Positions 27,095 through 35,896 of a stretch of 64,000 bases of DNA are shown here, in pieces. The notes beneath the pieces were generated by a model that made no database searches, had not been told where the DNA came from, and worked only from the letters and a program-made list of their open reading frames with translations. Every line of letters begins with the position of its first letter. The first letter of the stretch is position 1. Both the position numbers and the translations under genes were made by a program. This DNA comes from Bosea sp. PAMC 26642 (GTDB lineage Bacteria; Pseudomonadota; Alphaproteobacteria; Rhizobiales; Beijerinckiaceae), in NCBI RefSeq assembly GCF_001562255.1, contig NZ_CP014301.1, positions 4,061,501 to 4,125,500 on the forward strand, given 5' to 3'.

Positions 27095-27947
27095 GCAGAG
27101 CATCGGGCCGCGCCACCAGCCCGCCGCTGAGCTTTGAGAAGGCTTCGTCCTTCCTGGCCAAGCGTGCCAGCATTCGCAGCCAGTTTGCCGGCACCGGGAT
27201 CAGCCCCGGTCCGCGCCCCGCGCCCGCCCGCATCGCCGCGATCATCTCGGCGACGCTGATCGTCTCCGCATCCGCGACGATATAGGCAGCTCGCGCCGGA
27301 CAGGCCGGAGTCAGCGCGAAGACGACGGCCTCGGCCAGATTCTCGACCGCCAGCAGCGAGCGCGGCGCGGCGAGCCCGCCCAGCGGCAGGGGCAGGGGCA
27401 GCCGTGCCAGCCGCAGCAGCGCCGCCATATTGGCCTTTACGCCCGGCCCATAAACCAGCACCGGCCGCAGGCTCACCCAGTCGAGATCGTGCGCCGCCAG
27501 TCCTTGCTCCGCCGCGAGCTTGGAGCGGCCATAGGCATCGTCGGGCGCGGGCGTCGCCGTCTCGTCGAGCGGAGCGCCGTCGAAGGCCCCCGTCAGGGCC
27601 TTGATCGAGGACAGGTTGACGAAGCGGTGAACGCCGGCGGTCCGGGCGGCATCGGCGAGTTCCAGCGTGGCGTCCGTATTGATGCGTCGGTACAAATCCT
27701 CATTGAGCCCCGGCCCGGCATGGGCGAGCCCCGCCATGTGGACGACGTGATCAACACCGTCGAGGGCCGCCGACCAGTCGATAGGCCGCGCGAGATCGCC
27801 CGTCGCCACCGTCTCGACGCCGTCCTGCACCGGCGCCGCCCGCCGTTGTGCCACGCGCAAACGATAGCCCTCGGCAAGGAGACGGGACACGACATGGGGG
27901 CCGATGAAGCCGCTCGCCCCGGTCACGAGGATACGGGCCTCATCCAC
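27018..27947 (-). CDS. NAD-dependent sugar epimerase/dehydratase
   Basis: A 309-residue extended SDR. It has ILVTGASGFIGPHVVSRLLA at the N-terminus, VDHVVHMAGLAH, FVNLSSIKALTGAF, and the catalytic YGRSK near residue 144. The length and YxxxK place it with NDP-sugar epimerases and dehydratases such as UDP-glucose 4-epimerase. It has a GTG start overlapping the end of the upstream glycosyltransferase by 8 bases. Its 3' end overlaps the convergent PglF-like gene by 77 bases. Confidence 0.88.
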   Translation of the reverse strand: MDEARILVTGASGFIGPHVVSRLLAEGYRLRVAQRRAAPVQDGVETVATGDLARPIDWSAALDGVDHVVHMAGLAHAGPGLNEDLYRRINTDATLELADAARTAGVHRFVNLSSIKALTGAFDGAPLDETATPAPDDAYGRSKLAAEQGLAAHDLDWVSLRPVLVYGPGVKANMAALLRLARLPLPLPLGGLAAPRSLLAVENLAEAVVFALTPACPARAAYIVADAETISVAEMIAAMRAGAGRGPGLIPVPANWLRMLARLARKDEAFSKLSGGLVARPDALLRAGWRPPVATKAALARMAAPAGAG

Positions 27948-28959
27948 GATGCGGACGCTTTCGCGAGAAGCGGCGCAGCAGAAGCGCGGTCAGGAGCAGG
28001 GCCGCCAGCAGGCACGCTGCCTGTACCCAGACCAGATTCCAGACGATGCTCGCCGCCGCGAGCCCGACCAGCAGGATGTTCAGGCCGGCGACCGGCCCGA
28101 CGATTTCGCCGACGCTGAATCCGTTCGTGGTCGCCTGCTGGTAGAAATGGCTGCGATGCGCTTCCCAGACGCGTTCCCGCCGCGCCAGCCGGCGCAGCAG
28201 CGTCAGCGTGGCGTCCGTGACATGATAGAGCGGCAGGATAAGCGCCGCCGCGAGTGCATCCGTTCCCGCCAGCCGATAGAGCAGAAAGGCGGCGAGCAGC
28301 CCGAGCGGCAGCGAGCCGACATCGCCGAGAAAGAGCCGCGCCACCGGCCGGTTGAACGGAGCAAAGCCGATCAGCCCGCCGCATAGCGCTGCCGCAAGCC
28401 AGCCGCTCGCCGGGTCAAGGAGGCCGAGCGCGCCCGCCAGCGCCAGCGCCCCGCTCAGCGGCACAAGCCCTGCGACGGTGATCCAGTCGATCCCATCCAT
28501 GAAATTGACGAGGTTGACGAACCAGACCCCGGCGAGCAGCGCCAGCATCCGTTCCAGCCAGAGCGGCATCGTCTCGGGAAACAGCCGCAGCCCGGGCGCC
28601 GCATAGGCCAGTACCAGCCAGACGCAGGCCCCTTGCAGCATGAGCCTGAGGGAAGCTGGAAGCGGCCTGATATCGTCGAAGGCGCCGACCGCCGCCAGCA
28701 GAACGGACGCCGCCATCACCACGAACAGCCCTTCGCGCGCCGGCACGGGAGCGAACAGGACGGCCAGCCCCAATGCCAGGAAGGCACCGGCAAGCACGGC
28801 GATCCCACCCCCCTGAGGCGTCGGCTCGCGATGGCTGGAGCGCGCATTGGGCCGCGCCAGGGCGTAGCGCACGAGCAGCGGGCGCAGCAAGACGCACAGC
28901 AGCGCGGCGCTGCCGGCGGCAATGAGCGCGATCAGAAGGGGGGCAAGAAAGGCGTCCAA
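27940..28959 (-). CDS. Glycosyltransferase family 4 (WecA/MraY-like)
   Basis: A polytopic enzyme that transfers a sugar-1-phosphate from a UDP-sugar to undecaprenyl phosphate, starting O-antigen or capsule repeat units. About ten membrane segments are visible, with the family motifs RPNARSSHREPTPQGGGIAV, AVGAFDDIRPL (metal-binding DD), NLVNFMDGIDWI, RLFLGDVGSLPLG and EAHRSHFYQQ. The start is uncertain. I use TTG at 28959 (LDAFLAPLLIALI) because codons between it and the ATG at 29034 look non-coding; 29034 or 29115 are possible. It is followed by the epimerase at an 8-base overlap. Confidence 0.85.
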   Translation of the reverse strand: MDAFLAPLLIALIAAGSAALLCVLLRPLLVRYALARPNARSSHREPTPQGGGIAVLAGAFLALGLAVLFAPVPAREGLFVVMAASVLLAAVGAFDDIRPLPASLRLMLQGACVWLVLAYAAPGLRLFPETMPLWLERMLALLAGVWFVNLVNFMDGIDWITVAGLVPLSGALALAGALGLLDPASGWLAAALCGGLIGFAPFNRPVARLFLGDVGSLPLGLLAAFLLYRLAGTDALAAALILPLYHVTDATLTLLRRLARRERVWEAHRSHFYQQATTNGFSVGEIVGPVAGLNILLVGLAAASIVWNLVWVQAACLLAALLLTALLLRRFSRKRPHRG

Positions 28960-29062
28960 GGCGGCGGCACCATAATCGAGCCGGCGCAAATGCCTAGTGG
29001 GCACATCGAGGCGCAATTCTGCCGGGCTTGCCATGCCGGGCACAAAGAGTGAACATGTCGCG

Positions 29063-29524
29063 ATGCCCAGCGCCGATTCCCTGCTCAATCCGCCGCCGAC
29101 GCGGCCCGACATCACCCGCGCCGTCTGCCGCGGCGCCGGCCGGCATCTGCGCCAGCGCGGCTATGCCGTGGTCAAGGAGATGACCTTCGCCAATGGCCGT
29201 CGCGGCGACATCGTGGCGCTGTCCCCGGCGGGCGAATTGCTGGTCGTCGAGGTCAAGTCCGGCATCGAGGACTACCGTGTCGATGGCAAATGGCCCGATT
29301 ACCGCGACTATTGCGACGGCTTCCTGTTCGCGGTCGCACCGGAGTTTCCGCGCGAGGTTCTGCCCGGCGATGTCGGCCTGATCGTCGCCGATGCCTATGG
29401 CGGCGAGATGCTGCGCGAGCCGCCCCGGCATCCGCTCAGCCCCGCGAGACGCAAGGCGCTGACGATCGCCTTTGCAAAACTCGCAGCCGGCCGGCTCGCC
29501 TTGCTGGACGATCCGGACATCTGA
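29063..29524 (+). CDS. mmcB: MmcB family DNA repair protein
   Basis: A 153-residue protein of the MmcB family (alphaproteobacterial, induced by DNA damage in Caulobacter), with a restriction-endonuclease-like core. The active-site-type residues are in RRGDIVALSPAGELLVVEVK near residue 50 (Asp, Glu-x-Lys), followed by SGIEDYRVDGKWPDYRDYCD. This resembles a PD-(D/E)xK nuclease. I chose the ATG at 29063; ATG 29033 and GTG 28997 are also in frame and would crowd the divergent glycosyltransferase. It is a single gene. Confidence 0.85.
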   Translation: MPSADSLLNPPPTRPDITRAVCRGAGRHLRQRGYAVVKEMTFANGRRGDIVALSPAGELLVVEVKSGIEDYRVDGKWPDYRDYCDGFLFAVAPEFPREVLPGDVGLIVADAYGGEMLREPPRHPLSPARRKALTIAFAKLAAGRLALLDDPDI

Positions 29525-29665
29525 CGCGTCCGCGTCCGGACGCTCCTTGCCGGCGCGCGCGAGCTTATCCCCGGAGCCACTCGCCGTCCCGCTTTTTCCA
29601 GCTCCGCCTGACCAAGTGGCGGCTGGGGTGCCAGCCGTCGTTCGGCAAGGCGAGAGACAAAACCG

Positions 29666-30427
29666 CTATTTCAGCGCCGCGATGATCATCAGGAAGATCA
29701 GCACCAGCACGATCTGCTTCAGGCTCCAGTTCAGCCGGCCGACTGCCTCCGCGACGGTTTCCTCCGGATCTTCGGGCGCGGGCGGTGCGATGGGGGCGGG
29801 GGCCGGCGGGGCGGCGCTCCACTCGATGCGCTCGACGAGTCCGCGGGCCGGGGCGGTGCCGCGCTCGTCGTCGCGGCCGAGTTTCCAGGCGACGGCGCGG
29901 CTGGCAGGCGCGTCGCGCTCGGCCGCGTCGAGCCAGAGGCTCGTGGTGGCCGACACGGTGAGCCGCCCGGCCCGCCCGGCATGGAGGTCCCGCGTCAGGA
30001 CGGCGAAGACCTCCGGCGGCAGCCAGAGCGTGGCGTGAAAATCCGGTTCCTGTCCGCCATGGGCCAGCACCAGCAGAATGCGCCCCGCCGCGCCGCCCTC
30101 GGGCAGCGGGCGGATGGCAAGCGGCAGTTCGCCGGCCGTATCGAGCAGCCCGTCGCGGCCGAGCGTGTCCAGCGGCAGGCGGGCATGGGCTGCGATGCGG
30201 CTGTCGTTGCTGAGCGCGCCGTCGCGCAGGGAAAAGCCTGCGCGCGCTTCGAGCCCGGTCGCCTCCAGCACGAAGCGGCGGCCCGGCGCCTGGACGAGGC
30301 CGCCGGCTTCGCCGGGACCGGCGTCCTTCGCCATGTCCTTGGCGGCAGCGCGCTGGAGGAAGGACGGTGTCGCTGAGGCAGGTGTCGTCGAGGCAGGTGT
30401 TGTCGAGGCAGGTGTCATGGAGCCCAT
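29666..30427 (-). CDS. Tail-anchored protein of unknown function with N-terminal PASTT repeats
   Basis: A roughly 253-residue protein I do not recognise. From the ATG at 30427 it begins MGSMTPASTTPASTTPASAT, a five-residue repeat encoded by a 15-base tandem repeat (30379-30418). A soluble part without known motifs follows, then a Pro-rich linker (SAAPPAPAPIAPPAPEDP) and a single C-terminal hydrophobic segment, LKQIVLVLIFLMIIAALK. With no signal peptide, a cytoplasmic domain anchored to the membrane by its tail is the simplest reading. An ATG at 30505 would extend it by 26 residues but leaves only 55 bases to the divergent GST gene. Confidence 0.6.
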   Translation of the reverse strand: MGSMTPASTTPASTTPASATPSFLQRAAAKDMAKDAGPGEAGGLVQAPGRRFVLEATGLEARAGFSLRDGALSNDSRIAAHARLPLDTLGRDGLLDTAGELPLAIRPLPEGGAAGRILLVLAHGGQEPDFHATLWLPPEVFAVLTRDLHAGRAGRLTVSATTSLWLDAAERDAPASRAVAWKLGRDDERGTAPARGLVERIEWSAAPPAPAPIAPPAPEDPEETVAEAVGRLNWSLKQIVLVLIFLMIIAALK

Positions 30428-30560
30428 CAAGCCGATTTTCGCGCCGAACGATAGCAGGTCGGTCCCGTCGCGCCAGTTTTGCCGATCCTGACATGGTCGC
30501 GCCATCTCCCGCAGCTATGGTCGCCGCCATTGGGAAACGTCGCAGAAGGAGAGACGAACG

Positions 30561-31193
30561 ATGTCCGACGAACTCGTGCTCTACACCAACCCGATGTCGC
30601 GCGGCCGGATCGCCCGCTGGATGCTGGAGGAAGTCGGTCAGCCCTATCGCGCCGAGGTCCTCGGTTTCGGCCCGGCAATGAAGGGCGACTACCAACGGCT
30701 GAACCCGATGGGCAAGGTGCCGACGCTGCAGCATGGCGACGTCGTCGTCACTGAATGCGCGGCGATCTGCGCCTACCTTGCCGATGCCTTTCCCGAGGCG
30801 GGGCTTGCGCCGCCGCCGACCAGCCGGCTGCGCGGGCCCTACTACCGCTGGATGTTCTTCGCCGCCGGTCCGGTCGAGGCCGCCGTGACGAACCGAGCGC
30901 TTGGCGTCGAGGTCTCCGACGAGAAGAGCCGCATGGTCGGCTACGGCAATTTCGCCGCCGTGATGGATACGCTCGAACTTGCGGTGACGCAGGGCGAGTA
31001 TCTGCTCGGCGACAGCTTCAGCGCGGCCGATGTCTATCTCGGCTCACAGGTGATGTGGGGGCTGAAGTTCGGCTCGATGGAGAAGCGCCCGGCCTTCGAG
31101 GCCTATGCCAGGCGTCTCGGCGCTCGACCGGCGGCGCAGAAGGCCGACGCGATCGACGATGCGCTGATCGCCGAGATGAAGCAGGCGGGGTAG
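30561..31193 (+). CDS. Glutathione S-transferase family protein
   Basis: A 210-residue cytoplasmic protein with the thioredoxin-like N-terminal domain LVLYTNPMSRGRIARWMLEE and the glutathione-binding GKVPTLQHGDVVVTECAAIC, followed by an all-alpha C-terminal domain with LLGDSFSAADVYLGSQVMW (N-capping box). The AAGGAG site lies 9 bases before the ATG. GSTs of this type detoxify electrophiles; the substrate is unknown. It is followed by a family B repeat. Confidence 0.92.
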   Translation: MSDELVLYTNPMSRGRIARWMLEEVGQPYRAEVLGFGPAMKGDYQRLNPMGKVPTLQHGDVVVTECAAICAYLADAFPEAGLAPPPTSRLRGPYYRWMFFAAGPVEAAVTNRALGVEVSDEKSRMVGYGNFAAVMDTLELAVTQGEYLLGDSFSAADVYLGSQVMWGLKFGSMEKRPAFEAYARRLGARPAAQKADAIDDALIAEMKQAG

Positions 31194-31222
31194 CATCGCG
31201 CGCTGCCGCTCGCTCCCCACCA

Positions 31223-31331
31223 CCGTCATTCCGGGCGGAGCGAAGCGGAGACCCGGAATCCATCATGGAGCGCCGTCGTGCATGACGAGGATTCCGGATC
31301 GGCGCGGCTTCGCCGCTGGTCCGGAATGACG
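31223..31331. repeat. Dispersed palindromic repeat, family B, copy 1
   Basis: This copy starts CCGTCATTCCGGGCGGAGCG and ends with the mirrored CCGGAATGACGG, with nested palindromes inside. Related copies are at 34030, 39984 and 44178. It fills most of the 312-base gap 31194-31505; the rest holds a 7-base-pair hairpin (31413-31432, GCCCGGC/GCCGGGC) without a clear T-run and the promoter region of the efflux gene. Confidence 0.85.
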
Positions 31332-31505
31332 GGCGTGAGGGTGCAGCGCTGACTTCGGCGAACTGCCCGCGCATCCCGCTTGACGCATGACGTACCGCAG
31401 CGAGACTGGGTTGCCCGGCGTTTTTGCCGGGCCTAAACATCGGGCATCATGGGAACCGTCCTTTCGAAAGCCGCCATTGCGCGACCGGCGCCCGCACAGG
31501 CCGAC

Positions 31506-32744
31506 ATGACCGACACCAGAAATCCCGCCTTGCCGCGACACGGCATGAGCTTCCATGCCTTCGTCACGATGATGGCGGCATTGATGGCAACGAATGCACT
31601 CGCCATCGACGCGATGCTGCCGGCGCTGCCCGAGATTGGCCAGACGCTCGGCATCGCCGAGCCCAACGACCGGCAATGGATCATCACCGCCTATCTGCTC
31701 GGCTTCGGCGTCTCGCAGATCGTCTACGGCACGCTGTCGGATCGTTTCGGCCGGCGGCCGGTGCTGCTGTTCGGGCTTGCCGTCTATGTGGCGGCCAGCA
31801 TCGCGGCGTCGTTGTCGAGTTCCTTCGAGGCGATGATGCTGGCGCGCGTGCTGCAGGGCGTCGGCGCGGCGGCGACGCGCGTGCTCGCCGTCTCGATCGT
31901 GCGCGACTGCTATTCCGGCCGTGACATGGCGCGCGTCATGTCGCTGGCCATGATCGTGTTCCTCGCCGTGCCGATCCTCGCGCCCTCGATCGGCCAGGCG
32001 ATCCTCTGGGTCGCGCCCTGGCGCTGGATCTTCGGCGTGCTGACCATCTTCGGCGCCTCGGTGATGCTCTGGGCTGCGCTGAAACTGCCCGAGACGCTGC
32101 GCGAGGAGGATCGCAAGCCGATCGCGTTCGACAGCGTGTTTGCCGCCTTCCGCACCACGCTGACGACGCGCATCGCGGTCGGCTACATGCTGGCCATGGC
32201 CTTCGTTCTCGGCGGGCTGTTCGGCTTCATCAACTCGGCCCAGCAGGTTTTCGTCGATGTCTTCGCGGCGCCGGAGCTCTTCACCATCATCTTCGCGCTG
32301 ATCGCCGGCTTCATGGCCATGGCGTCATTGCTGAATTCGCGGATCGTCGGCCGGCTCGGCATGCGGCGCGTCTCGCACGCGGCGCTGCTGGGCTACATCG
32401 CGCTGACGGGAACCCACGCGCTGGTCGCGCTGGCCGGCCACGAGACGCTGTGGAGCTTTGCCGCCTTCCAGGGCGGCGCGATGTTCTGTTTCGGATTGAT
32501 GGCGCCGAATTTCGGCGCGCTGGCGATGGACCCGCTCGGCCATGTCGCGGGCACGGCCTCCTCGGTGCAGGGCTTCGTCACCACGGTGGGCGGGGCGCTG
32601 CTGGGGTTCTATATCGGCCAGCATTTCGACGGCACGGTCGTGCCGCTGACGCTCGGCTTCTCGCTATGCGGGCTGGTTGCGCTGGCGATCGTGCTGGTGG
32701 CCGAGAAGGGCCGGCTGTTCCGGCCCGCGCCGGGCCGGAGCTGA
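31506..32744 (+). CDS. Multidrug efflux MFS transporter, Bcr/CflA family
   Basis: A 412-residue inner-membrane antiporter with twelve hydrophobic segments. It begins MTDTRNPALPRHGMSFHAFV and shows ALAIDAMLPALPEIGQTLGI, the drug-antiporter signature around GTLSDRFGRRPVLLFGL (loop 2-3), LQGVGAAATRVLAVSIVRD and a C-terminal GFYIGQHFDGT. These match Bcr/CflA (bicyclomycin/chloramphenicol) exporters. An ATG at 31449 would add 19 residues; homologues of the family usually start near 31506. It is a single gene. Confidence 0.9.
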   Translation: MTDTRNPALPRHGMSFHAFVTMMAALMATNALAIDAMLPALPEIGQTLGIAEPNDRQWIITAYLLGFGVSQIVYGTLSDRFGRRPVLLFGLAVYVAASIAASLSSSFEAMMLARVLQGVGAAATRVLAVSIVRDCYSGRDMARVMSLAMIVFLAVPILAPSIGQAILWVAPWRWIFGVLTIFGASVMLWAALKLPETLREEDRKPIAFDSVFAAFRTTLTTRIAVGYMLAMAFVLGGLFGFINSAQQVFVDVFAAPELFTIIFALIAGFMAMASLLNSRIVGRLGMRRVSHAALLGYIALTGTHALVALAGHETLWSFAAFQGGAMFCFGLMAPNFGALAMDPLGHVAGTASSVQGFVTTVGGALLGFYIGQHFDGTVVPLTLGFSLCGLVALAIVLVAEKGRLFRPAPGRS

Positions 32745-32898
32745 TGCAAGCATCTTGAGACGAAGGTATTAGTCGTTTCGACCGCCGCCTCTTGGCGACG
32801 GGGATGCCGGGAATCGTCTTCAGTCCGAATAGATCGATAGAGATTCGCATTGGCTCGGGAAGCGTCGCCGCCGATCGGCCTCCCGTTGGGGGATTGTC

Positions 32899-33108
32899 TC
32901 ACGCGGTCTTGAGGTTGACTGCCGAGGACTTGCCGGTCTTGCGGTCGGCCTCGAGATCGTAGCTGATCTTCTGACCTTCGTTCAGGCCGCGCATGCCAGA
33001 GCGCTCGACTGCGCTGATATGCACGAAGACATCGCTGCCGCCCTGGTCAGGCGTGATGAATCCGTAGCCCTTGGTTTCATTGAACCATTTCACGGTACCC
33101 GTGCTCAC
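32899..33108 (-). CDS. Cold-shock protein, CspA family
   Basis: A 69-residue OB-fold protein that binds single-stranded RNA/DNA. The RNP motifs are KGYGFITPD and VFVHISAVE, preceded by GTVKWFNET. The length is typical of CspA-type proteins. It is followed on the plus strand by the FAH gene and lies alone. The 219-base region upstream (33109-33327) is long enough for a structured 5' leader, as is usual for csp genes, but I cannot define one. Confidence 0.96.
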   Translation of the reverse strand: MSTGTVKWFNETKGYGFITPDQGGSDVFVHISAVERSGMRGLNEGQKISYDLEADRKTGKSSAVNLKTA

Positions 33109-33327
33109 GTGCTGTTCCTTTTGGTCTCTGTACAGGCAAGCTCATGCCGGCCCGGAGACACTGTAGGGGGCAATCCGCCACCGTTGCAATGATGCGGCGC
33201 AAAACGAAGTCTTCGGGCGCAAGCGGGCGATGCCGGCAATGCAGCCCCGACCCTGACGCAAGGGCCTTGCCCCGGCCGCGCGGCTCCCGCATGAACGGCG
33301 CAGAACACTTGCCAGGGAGCCCAAGCC

Positions 33328-34014
33328 ATGACGCAATATGTAATCGATCCGCCGGCCGTGTCGGCGGTCCCGGTCGCCGGGGGCGGGCTCTTCCCGGTCA
33401 GGCGCGTCTTCTGCGTCGGCCGGAACTATGCCGAGCACACCCGCGAGATGGGCGGCGATCCCGACCGCGAGGAGCCGTTCTTCTTCATGAAACCGGCCGA
33501 CGCCCTGCTGATCAACGGCGCCGACATGCCCTATCCCACCAAGACCAAGGACCTCCACCACGAGATGGAGCTGGTCGTGGCGATCGGCACCGGCGGCAAG
33601 GACATCTCCGAGGCCGAGGCGCTGTCGCATGTCTACGGCTATGCCGCCGGCCTCGACATGACCCGCCGCGACCTGCAGGGCGCCGCCAAGAAGAGCGGCA
33701 AGCCCTGGGACATGGCCAAGGGCTTCGACCTCTCGGGACCGATCGGCGAGATCTCTCCCGCCAGCCATATCGGCCATCCCAGCGCCGGCAAGATCGAACT
33801 CGTGGTCAACAGCGTGCCGCGCCAAAGCTCGGACCTGTCCAAGCAGATCTGGAACGTGCCCGAGACGATCTCCTATCTCTCCGGCCTGGTCGAACTCGCG
33901 CCCGGCGACCTGATTTTCACCGGTACGCCCGAGGGCGTCGCGGCCGTGGTCAGCGGCGACGTGCTGGAAGGCGAGATCGCCGGCGTCGGCACGGTGCGCA
34001 CCAGAATCGTCTAG
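33328..34014 (+). CDS. Fumarylacetoacetate hydrolase (FAH) family protein
   Basis: A 228-residue enzyme of the FAH superfamily, which cleaves C-C bonds in keto acids. Conserved parts are VRRVFCVGRNYAEHTREMGG, KTKDLHHEMELVVAIGTGGK with two metal-binding acidic residues, YGYAAGLDMTRRDLQ with the Asp, KPWDMAKGFDLSGPIG and DLIFTGTPEGVAAV. The form with RRDLQ and GFD is that of fumarylpyruvate/acylpyruvate hydrolases. The AGGGAG site lies 8 bases before the ATG. Confidence 0.92.
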   Translation: MTQYVIDPPAVSAVPVAGGGLFPVRRVFCVGRNYAEHTREMGGDPDREEPFFFMKPADALLINGADMPYPTKTKDLHHEMELVVAIGTGGKDISEAEALSHVYGYAAGLDMTRRDLQGAAKKSGKPWDMAKGFDLSGPIGEISPASHIGHPSAGKIELVVNSVPRQSSDLSKQIWNVPETISYLSGLVELAPGDLIFTGTPEGVAAVVSGDVLEGEIAGVGTVRTRIV

Positions 34015-34029
34015 CCTCGCGAACCTCCG

Positions 34030-34132
34030 CGTCATCCCGGACAAGCCGCGTAAGCGGCGCCGATCCGGGATCCATGCCTGACCCGTTCCGGAATGGATCC
34101 CGGATCTCCGCTTCGCTGCGTCCGGGATGACG
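34030..34132. repeat. Dispersed palindromic repeat, family B, copy 2
   Basis: CGTCATCCCGGACAAGCCGC at one end and CGTCCGGGATGACG at the other, with the inner pair GGGATCCATG / ATGGATCCCGG. It lies between the FAH gene and the DapA-family gene. Confidence 0.85.
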
Positions 34133-34186
34133 GCGCGGGGGTGACCACGCTAAAATCCGATCAAAGCATTAGCCGAAAGCACGACC

Positions 34187-35116
34187 ATGACCCTGACCCC
34201 CGACGCCGCCGGCGTCTTCCCGATCGCACCGACGCCGTTCAACCCCGACGGCACGGTCGACTGGACCTCGACCGACAAGCTCTTCGCCTTCTATGACGGC
34301 ATCGGCTCGAACGGCACGACCGTGCTCGGCATCATGGGCGAGGCGCCCAAGCTCGAGCCGGAGGAATCGATCGGCATCGTCAAGGCGGCCGTGAAGAACA
34401 TGCCGGGCAAGCCGGTCATCGTCGGCGTCTCGGCCCCGGGCTTTGCCGCCATGCGCTCGCTGGCGCGCCAGTCGATGGATCTGGGCGCTGCGGCCGTGAT
34501 GATCGCGCCGCCGCCGAGCTTGCGCACCGACGACCAGATCACCGGCTATTATGCCCAGGCCGTCGAGGCGATCGGGACCGACATCCCCTTCGTCATCCAG
34601 GATTACCCGCTGACGCTCTCGGTGGTGATGACGCCGGCGGTGATCCGCAAAATCGTCACCGACAATCCCTCCTGCGTGATGCTGAAGCACGAGGACTGGC
34701 CGGGGCTCGAGAAGATTTCGACGCTGCGGAAATTCCAGGCCGATGGTTCCTTGCGTCCGATCTCGATCCTGACCGGAAATGGCGGCCTGTTCCTCGATTT
34801 CGAGATGGAGCGCGGCGCCGATGGCGCGATGACCGGCTATGCCTTCCCCGAACTGCTGATTGACGTCGTCACGCTGCAGAAGGCCGGCAAGCGCGACGCG
34901 GCGCATGACATCTTCGACACCCATCTGCCGCTGCTGCGCTATGAGCAGCAGCAGGGCGTCGGGTTGGCCGTGCGCAAATACACGATGATGAAGCGCGGCA
35001 TCCTCGGCAGCGACGCCCAGCGCAAGCCGGGACCGGGCCTCAGCGCCGCCGCGAAGACGGAGGTGGATTACCTGCTGGCCCGCGTTGCCAAGGGCGATCC
35101 GCGCGCCAAGGTGTGA
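34187..35116 (+). CDS. DapA family (dihydrodipicolinate synthase-like) aldolase
   Basis: A 309-residue class I aldolase/lyase. It begins AGVFPIAPTPFNPDGTVDW, has LGIMGEAPKLEPEESIGIVK (in place of the usual GTTGE), the catalytic Tyr in PFVIQDYPLTLS and the Schiff-base Lys in CVMLKHEDWPGLEK. A residue pattern IMGEAPKL differs from lysine-biosynthetic DapA, so it is probably a catabolic member (for example KDG, hydroxyproline or other keto-acid aldolase/dehydratase). It lies downstream of the FAH gene but is separated by a repeat. Confidence 0.88.
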   Translation: MTLTPDAAGVFPIAPTPFNPDGTVDWTSTDKLFAFYDGIGSNGTTVLGIMGEAPKLEPEESIGIVKAAVKNMPGKPVIVGVSAPGFAAMRSLARQSMDLGAAAVMIAPPPSLRTDDQITGYYAQAVEAIGTDIPFVIQDYPLTLSVVMTPAVIRKIVTDNPSCVMLKHEDWPGLEKISTLRKFQADGSLRPISILTGNGGLFLDFEMERGADGAMTGYAFPELLIDVVTLQKAGKRDAAHDIFDTHLPLLRYEQQQGVGLAVRKYTMMKRGILGSDAQRKPGPGLSAAAKTEVDYLLARVAKGDPRAKV

Positions 35117-35130
35117 GGCCGACGCGCGCT

Positions 35131-35284
35131 TCCCTTCCCCCCTTGCGGGGGAAGGTGGCAGCGCGAAGCGCTGACGGATGAGGGGTCGCGCGACGCTGGC
35201 TGCGTTGATGTATCCTCAGCGATTGACGGCAGTGCGACCCCTCATCCGCCCCTCCGGGCACCTTCTCCCGCAAGGGGAGAAGGG
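35131..35284. repeat. Dispersed palindromic repeat, family C, copy 1
   Basis: Inverted arms CCCTTCCCCCCTTGCGGGGG ... CCGCAAGGGGAGAAGGG, with inner arms GCGCTGACGGATGAGGGGTC and its partial mirror CCCTCATCCG. A second copy is at 51496. It fills the gap between convergent genes. Confidence 0.85.
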
Positions 35285-35298
35285 AGAAACCGGCGGCC

Positions 35299-35781
35299 TC
35301 AATGAGTGGCATGCACCCCGTCGCCGCCCTTGGCGCCGATGCCCTCGACCTTGAACTCGACCTCGACCGGGCCGGCCTTCTCGAAGGTCAGCACGCCCTT
35401 CAGGCGCTCGTCCTGCTTCAGCGGCTGCTGCAGATCCATGAACATGATGTGGAAGCCGCCGGGTTTGAGCTCGACCTTGCCGCCGGCGGGAATGACGAGG
35501 CCGGCATCGAGCGGGCGCATCGTCATGATGCCGTCGGTCGTCGCCATCTCATGGACCTCGATCCGGCCCGAGAAGGCGGCCGAGATCGAGACGAGGCGGT
35601 CGGGCTCCGTTCCGGTGTTCTCGATCGAGAGATAGCCGCCGCCGACCTTGGCGCCCGCCGGCGTGGCCCGCGACCAGGGGTGGCCGATCTTCAGGGAGCC
35701 GGCCTTGTAGTCATGGGCGAAGGAGGCGGCGCTGGTCAGCGTCAGCGCGACGGCGACGATATAATGGAGGGGCTTGTTCAT
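35299..35781 (-). CDS. Periplasmic copper chaperone PCu(A)C
   Basis: A 160-residue exported protein of the PCu(A)C family, which delivers Cu(I) to cytochrome oxidase. The signal peptide is MNKPLHYIVAVALTLTSAAS with FAH at the end. The mature part has the copper ligands in the H-x-M pattern: IEVHEMATTDG, then MTMRPLD, and GGFHIMFMDLQQPLKQ. The ATG at 35781 gives the signal peptide; the frame is open upstream but that region belongs to the DUF2946 gene in another frame. It follows the DUF2946 gene by 115 bases on the same strand, with a stem-loop in between. Confidence 0.92.
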   Translation of the reverse strand: MNKPLHYIVAVALTLTSAASFAHDYKAGSLKIGHPWSRATPAGAKVGGGYLSIENTGTEPDRLVSISAAFSGRIEVHEMATTDGIMTMRPLDAGLVIPAGGKVELKPGGFHIMFMDLQQPLKQDERLKGVLTFEKAGPVEVEFKVEGIGAKGGDGVHATH

Positions 35782-35867
35782 GGAGGGTATCCTGAAACGG
35801 GGATGAAGCGGCCGCGCCTCGGCGGGCCGTGGATGGACCCCAAGCGCCGCACAGAGGTGCGCCAGAG

Positions 35868-35896
35868 GCCCCGAGGAAGGCAGAAAACGTCGGGGC
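35868..35896 (-). promoter_or_regulatory. Hairpin directly after the DUF2946 stop codon
   Basis: GCCCCGA / TCGGGGC forms a perfect 7-base-pair stem with a 15-base loop, beginning at the base after the TGA (35897-35899 reverse strand). It has no U-tract, so it is not an ordinary terminator. Its place matches the stem-loop between cutF and the following gene in the Rhodobacter copper operon. Confidence 0.6.

Noticed and set aside
29034..29115. Longer N-terminus for the WecA/MraY-like glycosyltransferase
   Set aside because: Codons there have low third-position GC, lack a ribosome-binding site and lie in the likely promoter region of the divergent mmcB gene; the shorter start is preferred but not certain.
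31411..31432. GCCCGGC/GCCGGGC hairpin as an intrinsic terminator
   Set aside because: The stem is good, but no T-run follows on either strand and it lies close to the start of the efflux gene; its role is unclear.
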